Source: Fidelibacterota bacterium (GTDB lineage: Bacteria; Fidelibacterota; Fidelibacteria; Fidelibacterales; Fidelibacteraceae). Taken from it: a stretch of DNA of 31,380 nucleotides. The DNA is taken from assembly GCA_030620575.1 (NCBI GenBank), contig JAUXEL010000003.1, positions 1-31,380 of the forward strand. Direction: 5' to 3'. Below, piece after piece: positions 1 through 5,394 of the stretch. Below the pieces are notes generated by a model. That model saw nothing but the letters and a program-made list of their open reading frames with translations. It was not told where the DNA came from and made no database searches. Position 1 is the stretch's first letter, and every line of letters begins with the position of its first letter. Position numbers and translations under genes: made by a program.

Positions 1-645
1 AAGTACATGGACATCTCCTTGCGCATCCACCGCGATATCCTGAGGATTCATGTTTGCATTAATTGTTTTGAGCAAAGTGCCATCATCTGCATCAATTATA
101 GATACCGTTCCTTGACCATAGTTATAGGATGCATCCATTGCAGTATTTGCGATATATATTTTACCATTAGATTGGGCAATACCTGCAGGTGATACGCCAA
201 CTGTAATAGTATCCGTTGCAGCTTTTGTTGCAAGATCTATACGTAAAACTGAGTTAGATATCATGCAACTCACATAGAGAATATCATCATCCGTGATCAA
301 CATCTCCATGGGGTTTTGCCCATTACCAAGCAAGATCGGTAATTCTTCCTCAAAACTCGCCGCATCATAAATACTAATGGAGTTTGCGCCGGAATTTACA
401 CAATATATTTTTTCATCATGTAAAAGTATTTGATTGGGCCATCTTCCTGTCAAAGCCACATCATTATATGTTGTGTCCTCTTCAATATCAATGATTGATA
501 TGGTTTCGGAACCACCATTCATGACATAGACAGCTTCATTTGAATCAAAACCTACTGGAGGGACATAGGGACTCAGCCAACAACCGGCCAGCACAACAAC
601 AATTGACAGCACAACGAGATGTGCTAAATAAGATTTCCTTTTCAT
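1..645 (-). CDS. YncE/BtuG-like beta-propeller lipoprotein (partial, C-terminus beyond window)
   Basis: The frame is open from an ATG at 645-643 to the window edge, giving 215 residues of an incomplete protein. The N-terminus is a lipoprotein signal peptide: MKRKS, a hydrophobic stretch, then the lipobox LAGC with Cys22. After it come repeated units of YncE/NHL-type propeller blades, such as 'AVYVMNGGSETISIID', 'KIYCVNSGANSISIYD' and 'KIYIANTAMDAS', each ending in a strand that names a binding or time-course value. The start overlaps the btuB stop (ATGA), and its Shine-Dalgarno AAGGAG lies inside the last btuB codons, so the two genes are translationally coupled and share the B12 riboswitch. 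In Bacteroides, BtuG is a surface seven-bladed propeller lipoprotein that hands cobalamin to BtuB. By context this is probably a functional analogue. Direct B12 binding cannot be read from the sequence. Confidence 0.85.
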   Translation of the reverse strand, partial: MKRKSYLAHLVVLSIVVVLAGCWLSPYVPPVGFDSNEAVYVMNGGSETISIIDIEEDTTYNDVALTGRWPNQILLHDEKIYCVNSGANSISIYDAASFEEELPILLGNGQNPMEMLITDDDILYVSCMISNSVLRIDLATKAATDTITVGVSPAGIAQSNGKIYIANTAMDASYNYGQGTVSIIDADDGTLLKTINANMNPQDIAVDAQGDVHVL

Positions 646-2831
646 TTTTTCTCCTTTTTGTGTTTGTTAAATAACAGACCTAATGATATACGATATTCTC
701 TTCCGGGCATAGGAAGATTTTTCATGATACTGTATGATGTATTAAAAATATTTTTTATTTGTGCACCACATTGCAATGCAAGATCTCTCCATTTCCAAGT
801 ATAGTTTAAATTTAGATCACTGACAGTATAGGCCGGCAAAGCACGAATCTCGGTATTACTCCTGTCAGTGTATCGTTTTCCATTTGCATTTGTAGAAAAT
901 TGTAGTGAAAAATCATCGTAAGATGCTCTAAGTATAATATTCCCACTATGCATGGGACGATAGACAAGTTGCTTATTATTATCAGTGACCTGCTCGGATA
1001 AATTGCGACTATCCATAAATGTATAATTGGCGGATATATCAAAATAATTATTTATCACTTGGATATTAAGTGCATTTTCAACTCCCTGAATACGTGCTTC
1101 CGAAATATTCTCGGGCCACCAGATACCGGCATGATCTTCCCAGATAATCAAATGATTCAAGTGATTTCTAAAATATCTGCTTTCTATAGATAATTTTTTA
1201 CTCCGAAAACGTATTCCGGCATCCCAATCTTGTCCGGATTCGGGCTCAAGATCCGGATTACCGACTGCGAAATTATCCTGAGGCCAATAAAGATCATTGA
1301 AACTTGGTGCCCGATAGCTTAATCCCGCATTAGCCATAAGATCCAGCATGCCACGCTGCCCCAAATGCATAATTATCCCAAATTTTGGTGTTAGTTGATC
1401 CGTAAAATCAGAATTTCCATTGTAACGTAATGCGGGTGTTATCCTTAAGGATGCAATAAAGGGTGATGCAAAGTTAAATACACTTTCGTCGCTCAGATAG
1501 GCATCATAATTAAGACGATGATACTGCAGATTCAAGCGATGATGTTTAAAAGTATCACCACGAATACTAAGGCCGTAATTCAGCATAAGTTTGGACGAGA
1601 ATACTGAATTGAACTGTAATTCCGAGCCCATGGCTTCCGTTGTATATTGATCATTAATCGCGATAAGAACATCAGCAGGGTCCTCATTCCGATAATGGTT
1701 CAAGTGGTTTGAATAGTATATATTTGTACGTATTGTATGGCGTTGATCTTTGCTTTTAGTAGACATATCCAGATTCATATCATGATGAATATCTTCCATG
1801 CGAGCATGAAGATAAGAAGGTTCAGTCGTTCCCGGCGCACCGCGTTCACTGTTGAGGTAATTGTAACTCAATGCGAATTTCGAGTTTGCCAACATTTCTC
1901 CCGGTGCTAAATTGACACGCGAAAAGAAATGATGTCGTTGAATATCATTGTTTAGCCGGGTATGCTTTGCGCCATAGCGATCCGTATAAGTAAAATTACT
2001 TTCCGAACGCAAAAACTGATAATTTGTCTGTATCCCGATATATTTACCGGCAGCATTCAGACTGCTTTCGAAAGCATAGGTCTGAAACGAGGCCAGTGTA
2101 TTTTTAACAGATACTTTTAAAGGCTCATTTTTCTCAATTTGTCGGGTAATAATATGTATCACCCCACCCAGGGCTTCTGCCCCGTAAATGGCAGAACTTC
2201 CACCGCGTACGATCTCTATGCGTTCAATATGCTCCGTAGAGATCAAAGCAAGATCCACTTCACCGTTCTGCGGGTTATTTATGCGCTGACCATCCTTTAG
2301 AACCAGCACCTGAGCCGCAGATGCGCCTCGCAGAGAGATTGTCTTCATATTCCCGACACCACCATAATCTTTAATTTGCAAAGCAGGAACGGATTGTAAA
2401 AGCTCCGCGACATTTTGAGCCCCTGCATCATCGATAAGCTCACGAGTGATCAGATCGATTGAAACAGAATTTTCCCGCAGAGATTTTTGAATACGATTCG
2501 CGCTTACGGTCACCATCTCGCCATACTCAAGCACGCTTTGCTCAAGTACGATCAACATTTCATTACTTTGAGGGAAATGAAGCGCAAGCTTTACCTTATG
2601 ATAACCAATCATTTCAATAATCAGTGTATCCGTTCCGCTTTCCGGTGTACTCAGAAAAAAATATCCGTCTTTTTCACTGACTGTTCCGGTTTTTATATCT
2701 TTGAGATAGATACTCGCCGAGGAAATACCACGCTCACTTATTGCATCAATGACATAACCTTTGACCTCCGCGGCATAAATGGTCATAGTGAAAAATAATA
2801 TGAGCATGAAAAGACGTTTTAGAGTTTTCAA
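642..2831 (-). CDS. btuB: TonB-dependent outer-membrane receptor, BtuB-like (cobalamin uptake)
   Basis: This is a 729-residue outer-membrane receptor. A signal peptide (about 1-21, cleavage near YAA|EV) is followed by a carboxypeptidase-regulatory-like domain (about 23-98), a TonB-box-like segment 'EMVTVSAN' near 105, and a plug (about 115-232) containing 'SLRGASAAQVLVLKDGQ' and 'IERIEIVRGGSSAIYG'. The rest is a beta-barrel ending in 'YRISLGLLF'. The start codon is TTG at 2831-2829, chosen because AGAGG lies 7 bases upstream and the signal peptide begins there. The substrate call rests on the cobalamin riboswitch in its leader and on the coupled propeller lipoprotein. A short basic tail (NKHKKEKK) follows the final strand, and it carries the ribosome-binding site of the next gene. 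An uptake role for another corrinoid or a related ligand is possible. Confidence 0.88.
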   Translation of the reverse strand: MKTLKRLFMLILFFTMTIYAAEVKGYVIDAISERGISSASIYLKDIKTGTVSEKDGYFFLSTPESGTDTLIIEMIGYHKVKLALHFPQSNEMLIVLEQSVLEYGEMVTVSANRIQKSLRENSVSIDLITRELIDDAGAQNVAELLQSVPALQIKDYGGVGNMKTISLRGASAAQVLVLKDGQRINNPQNGEVDLALISTEHIERIEIVRGGSSAIYGAEALGGVIHIITRQIEKNEPLKVSVKNTLASFQTYAFESSLNAAGKYIGIQTNYQFLRSESNFTYTDRYGAKHTRLNNDIQRHHFFSRVNLAPGEMLANSKFALSYNYLNSERGAPGTTEPSYLHARMEDIHHDMNLDMSTKSKDQRHTIRTNIYYSNHLNHYRNEDPADVLIAINDQYTTEAMGSELQFNSVFSSKLMLNYGLSIRGDTFKHHRLNLQYHRLNYDAYLSDESVFNFASPFIASLRITPALRYNGNSDFTDQLTPKFGIIMHLGQRGMLDLMANAGLSYRAPSFNDLYWPQDNFAVGNPDLEPESGQDWDAGIRFRSKKLSIESRYFRNHLNHLIIWEDHAGIWWPENISEARIQGVENALNIQVINNYFDISANYTFMDSRNLSEQVTDNNKQLVYRPMHSGNIILRASYDDFSLQFSTNANGKRYTDRSNTEIRALPAYTVSDLNLNYTWKWRDLALQCGAQIKNIFNTSYSIMKNLPMPGREYRISLGLLFNKHKKEKK

Positions 2832-2946
2832 AAAAATACCTCTATATGGCGTAATTCCTGCAAATAGCAGAAACCGTGGTTTATGATCATGAAAATAGTG
2901 ATGGAGTGTTCATGTTCAGCCTTTTACGCGAAGCTTATATAACAAT

Positions 2947-3084
2947 ATGGGTATTCCGGCTCATGGTTCATCCTTTTTCAACACCTTCCCACCCCGAGTT
3001 TAGCCTCGGGACAGTGGTATATTGTTGAAATCGTCACCATTCACGGCAGCGCGACTGCGCCTGATTTTCACAGGTCTTCCCCAT
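2947..3084 (-). promoter_or_regulatory. Cobalamin (B12) riboswitch
   Basis: Read on the minus strand, the conserved blocks of the cobalamin aptamer appear in order. GGGGAAGACCTGTGAAAATC starts near 3082. Next is a GC-rich block with 'GCTGCCGTGAA' (3041-3051). CCACTG follows at 3017-3012, then a variable hairpin with 6-bp stem CCCGAG/CTCGGG (2993-3010). GGGAAGG lies at 2990-2984, GGATGA follows, and the B12-box variant GAGCCGGAATACC ends at 2950. The closing P1 helix pairs ATGGG (3084-3080) with CCCAT (2951-2947). No obvious terminator hairpin lies between the aptamer and btuB, so control may act at translation initiation. That last point is inference. Confidence 0.92.
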
Positions 3085-3101
3085 TTTCAAATTACATGAA
3101 A

Positions 3102-3130
3102 AATATACAGCTCTCTTTTAACCTATGCAA
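3102..3130 (-). promoter_or_regulatory. Sigma70-type promoter for btuB riboswitch transcript
   Basis: A -35 box TTGCAT (3130-3125) and a -10 box TATATT (3107-3102) are separated by exactly 17 bp. The predicted start would fall about 10 bases before the first helix of the riboswitch, which is the expected geometry. Confidence 0.6.
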
Positions 3131-3438
3131 ATGTTTAATACATTTTTTGGCTCTTCCGAGAAAAGAGTGGAAAGTAAAGGAAAAGGAATCTAAATTGAAA
3201 TATGAATGATATAGAATTATACACGCGAATTTTGGGAATAGAGAGTCCATAGGAAATCCGGAAGAGCCCCGTTTTTTAATCTGTTTCACATAACGGGTTA
3301 AAACATTTAGATTCCGACCCCGAATTAATCGGGGCGGAATGACGGTATTTTTTTGTTCAGGATCTCATACAATACAGCAATCAGCAGATAGCTGATAATC
3401 CGCTTATCACGGCGTAAGGTAATGAAGCCGGGCATATT
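3131..3438. other. Intergenic region between btuB promoter and trpB
   Basis: I see no convincing gene here. Short open frames exist on both strands, but none has a good ribosome-binding site or a recognisable product. The only clear structure is the palindrome at 3311-3340. No strong intrinsic terminator for trpB is visible apart from that palindrome, which lacks a long T-run on the minus strand. Confidence 0.6.
3311..3340. repeat. REP-like intergenic palindrome
   Basis: ATTCCG (3311-3316) and CCCCGA (3318-3323) pair with TCGGGG (3329-3334) and CGGAAT (3335-3340) around an ATTAA loop. The result is a 12-bp stem with a single bulged A at 3317. A run of seven T follows at 3348-3354 on the plus strand. 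The 'GTCATTCCG...CGGAAT' layout is typical of small palindromic elements scattered between genes in many bacterial genomes. Only one copy is visible in this window. Confidence 0.6.
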
Positions 3439-4653
3439 CTAACTTCTTATTCCATAATCTTGTCCGTACTTTTCGGCAACAAAATCAATATCCTTATCTC
3501 CCCGGCCGGAAAGATTAACCAGAATAGTTTGATTTTTGGGTAATTCAGCCGCCAGTTTCATAGCATAAGCAACTGCATGCGCGCTTTCAAGTGCCGGAAT
3601 GATACCTTCAACCCGGGAAAGTTCAAAAAAAGCATCGATGGCTTCCTTATCGCTGGCTGTAACATATTTTACACGCTTAATATCTTTAAGATAGCTGTGC
3701 TGTGGGCCCACACCCGGATAATCCAAACCGGATGCTACGGAATAGACCGGCAACGGTTCGCCCTTTTCATCTTGAATAAGATAGCAGCGAAATCCATGAA
3801 TAATCCCCGGTTTTCCCATGGTCATGGTTGCTGCATGTTCTCCCGACTTGAAACTAAGTCCCGATGGTTCCACACCGTAAATATTAATGTTTTCATCTTC
3901 TAAAAATTCTGTAAACAAACCAATTGCGTTTGATCCTCCGCCGACACAGGCAATTAAATTGTCAGGAAGTGCGCCGGTCATAGTTATGAATTGTTCTTTC
4001 GCTTCACGACCAACCACTGTCTGAAAATCGCGGACCATGGCCGGGAAGGGATGCGGTCCTACGACAGAGCCAATGCAGAACAATTGACTGTCTGTATCTT
4101 CGAGATATGCCATAAGGCCAGCATCCACGGCATCTTTCAAGGTTTTGGTTCCGGTTGAAACGGGTATAACATTCGCGCCCAATATTTTCATACGGATCAC
4201 ATTCGGATGTTCCTTTGCAATATCGACTTCACCCATGTATATATCGCATTTCAAGCCGATCAGAGCTGCCGCTGTGGCTAACGCAACGCCATGCTGACCG
4301 GCACCGGTTTCAGCAATAACTTTCTTTTTTTCCATTCGTTTTGCCAATAAAACCTCACCGAGGCAGTGATTGATCTTATGAGCCCCTGTATGATTCAGAT
4401 CTTCACGCTTGAAATATATCTTTGCCCCGCCCATTTTTTCCGTTAGGCTGCGTGCATAATAAATCGGACTGGGGCGTCCAACATAGTGAACGTATAAATC
4501 GTATAATTCTTCCTGAAAGTCTACTTCGTTTTTTATTTTTTCATATTCTTCCGCAATGTTCTTCATTACATCTACAAGCTCCGGTGGTAAGAATGCACTC
4601 CCGTATTCTCCAAAGTTTCCCTGCGCATCCGGCATAAATCCTAATTTTGTCAT
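3439..4653 (-). CDS. trpB: Tryptophan synthase beta chain
   Basis: The protein has 404 residues, the usual length for TrpB. It condenses indole with L-serine to give L-tryptophan using PLP. Visible family features are 'GRPSPIYYA' (59-67), the PLP-lysine motif HTGAHK with Lys93, catalytic Glu115 in 'AETGAGQHG', the PLP-phosphate loop GGGSN (238-242), 'GLDYPGVGP' (309-317) and 'LSGRGDKD' (381-388). The motifs and length fit the TrpB1 class, not TrpB2. The sequence is somewhat divergent (HTGAHKINH where INN is usual). It overlaps the upstream TrpR-like gene by 4 bp (ATGA), so the two are co-translated. No trpA or other trp gene lies next to it. The pair therefore looks like an indole-salvage unit, or trpA is elsewhere in the genome. 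Confidence 0.96.
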   Translation of the reverse strand: MTKLGFMPDAQGNFGEYGSAFLPPELVDVMKNIAEEYEKIKNEVDFQEELYDLYVHYVGRPSPIYYARSLTEKMGGAKIYFKREDLNHTGAHKINHCLGEVLLAKRMEKKKVIAETGAGQHGVALATAAALIGLKCDIYMGEVDIAKEHPNVIRMKILGANVIPVSTGTKTLKDAVDAGLMAYLEDTDSQLFCIGSVVGPHPFPAMVRDFQTVVGREAKEQFITMTGALPDNLIACVGGGSNAIGLFTEFLEDENINIYGVEPSGLSFKSGEHAATMTMGKPGIIHGFRCYLIQDEKGEPLPVYSVASGLDYPGVGPQHSYLKDIKRVKYVTASDKEAIDAFFELSRVEGIIPALESAHAVAYAMKLAAELPKNQTILVNLSGRGDKDIDFVAEKYGQDYGIRS

Positions 4654-4925
4654 GTATCTGTTTCCTGCTTTTTTAACAGCTTTAAACTGATTGAATCTTT
4701 ATTTTTTAATATCTTTGACCCTCGTGTGATCTTGCATAAACTGATATGGTATTTGTTCGCAATACTCCGCTGGGTTTCTCCATGGTACAGGTCTTTCATT
4801 AGACGCCATCGGAAAACAAGTGCATCCAGTTCACTTTCCGTTAAAACTTCACGCATAAATTGCTTCATATCTTTTTCGTTACCGATATGGCAAAAAACCT
4901 TTACAATTTCATTATATGACTGCAT
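4650..4925 (-). CDS. trpR: TrpR/YerC-family transcriptional repressor
   Basis: This is a 91-residue protein starting at ATG 4925, with GGGGG seven bases upstream. A longer frame begins at 5003, but its first 26 codons lie over the promoter and operator, so I chose the internal ATG. The helix-turn-helix region matches the Trp repressor family: 'LTESELDALVFRWRLMKDL', then 'GETQRSIANKYHISLCKITRGSKILK', where TQRSIANKYHIS is the first part of the HTH and ITRGS is the family hallmark. In E. coli the protein binds operators when loaded with L-tryptophan. Its overlap with trpB strongly suggests tryptophan-dependent control of that gene. The inverted repeat over the -10 box also suggests autoregulation. 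Membership of the related YerC/YecD subgroup, whose ligand is not known to me, remains possible. Confidence 0.88.
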   Translation of the reverse strand: MQSYNEIVKVFCHIGNEKDMKQFMREVLTESELDALVFRWRLMKDLYHGETQRSIANKYHISLCKITRGSKILKNKDSISLKLLKKQETDT

Positions 4926-4938
4926 AATAACCCCCGTT

Positions 4939-4956
4939 GTTTCTATGGGTAGAAAC
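4939..4956. promoter_or_regulatory. Candidate TrpR operator (inverted repeat)
   Basis: GTTTCTA (4939-4945) and TAGAAAC (4950-4956) form a perfect 7-bp inverted repeat around TGGG. It overlaps the -10 box of the trpR-trpB promoter, the normal place for a repressor site. It does not resemble the E. coli CTAG-centred trp operator, so the assignment is by position only. Confidence 0.6.
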
Positions 4957-4982
4957 ATAGAATAATTACTTTTCGTTTGCAA
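4954..4982 (-). promoter_or_regulatory. Promoter of trpR-trpB
   Basis: A -35 box TTGCAA (4982-4977) and a -10 box TATGTT (4959-4954) are spaced by 17 bp. Transcription would begin about 7 bases further on, around 4947, just upstream of the chosen trpR start at 4925. Confidence 0.55.
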
Positions 4983-5002
4983 GTTTTTTTTGTTCTTTTT
5001 CA

Positions 5003-5018
5003 TAGAAACATGATTCTA
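5003..5018. promoter_or_regulatory. Possible second repressor site upstream of trpR promoter
   Basis: TAGAA (5003-5007) and TTCTA (5014-5018) form a short inverted repeat. Its left part TAGAAACAT is an exact 9-base copy of 4950-4958 within the candidate operator. The copies are 53 bp apart, close to five helical turns, which would allow cooperative binding. This is suggestive only. Confidence 0.3.
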
Positions 5019-5204
5019 ATATGAACAATTCCGCTTTATTTTGGTTTTTATAATAATTACACCGAAAATATTCAATCCCATTGACCGGCATACTTAACGT
5101 ACTCAAAATAATAAATAAACCCAATCGGGCAAATACATAGATTCGCCCCTGCGAACAACATTTCCAAATTCCATGTCGGTAAATAATCATTTACGATATT
5201 TCCC

Positions 5205-5225
5205 TAGACCTTAGACCTCAAACCT
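5205..5225. repeat. Heptanucleotide tandem repeat (TAGACCT)
   Basis: Two exact copies of TAGACCT (5205-5211, 5212-5218) are followed by a degenerate third copy, CAAACCT (5219-5225). The unit length of 7 matches the second array 48 bp away. Confidence 0.5.
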
Positions 5226-5236
5226 TCTGTTTTCCG

Positions 5237-5256
5237 AGACGCAATATATTGCGTCT
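5237..5256. repeat. Perfect 20-bp palindrome
   Basis: AGACGCAATATATTGCGTCT is identical to its own reverse complement. It sits between the two heptamer arrays in non-coding DNA. It could be a dispersed palindromic repeat or a protein-binding site. Confidence 0.6.
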
Positions 5257-5272
5257 TTACATTTGATTTCAT

Positions 5273-5300
5273 TGTCAATTATCAATTGTCAACTGTCAAT
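5273..5300. repeat. Heptanucleotide tandem repeat (TGTCAAT), four units
   Basis: Four consecutive 7-mers, TGTCAAT, TATCAAT, TGTCAAC and TGTCAAT, differ by at most one base from the consensus. It resembles the short tandem heptamer repeats described in some cyanobacteria and other bacteria. Confidence 0.7.
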
Positions 5301-5394
5301 TGTTTCTCTTCTCTCCCCTTGTGTTCCCCATCACCTTGCTTTAGCTGCCTGCTTTTTCTATTGAAAAAACGTATTAATTCCGCTAACTTTTAAA

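Larger units (their letters stand above)
5019..5394. other. Intergenic region between trpR and priA
   Basis: The stretch holds no convincing gene. It contains two heptanucleotide tandem arrays and a 20-bp palindrome (listed separately). Its right end must carry the priA promoter, but only a weak match is visible: TTGAAA, then 17 bp, then TAACTT. Confidence 0.5.

Noticed and set aside
7..192. Plus-strand 61-codon frame inside the first gene
   Set aside because: It is the antisense shadow of the propeller lipoprotein, whose minus-strand frame runs to the window edge and carries a signal peptide and propeller repeats.
3092..3289. 65-residue open frame on the minus strand
   Set aside because: It overlaps the btuB promoter and the riboswitch leader and has no recognisable domain.
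3325..3435. 36-codon open frame directly after trpB on the minus strand (starts MPGFITLRRDK)
   Set aside because: It ends inside the palindrome at 3311-3340, has no clear ribosome-binding site and no recognisable family. It could be a remnant of an older gene, but I cannot support it as a gene.
3439..4653. TrpB2-class (long) tryptophan synthase beta
   Set aside because: Length and the HTGAHK and AETGAGQHG motifs are of the TrpB1 type.
4966..5190. 74-residue open frame upstream of trpR
   Set aside because: It covers the trpR promoter region, has a Cys/Tyr-rich low-quality sequence, and no ribosome-binding site.
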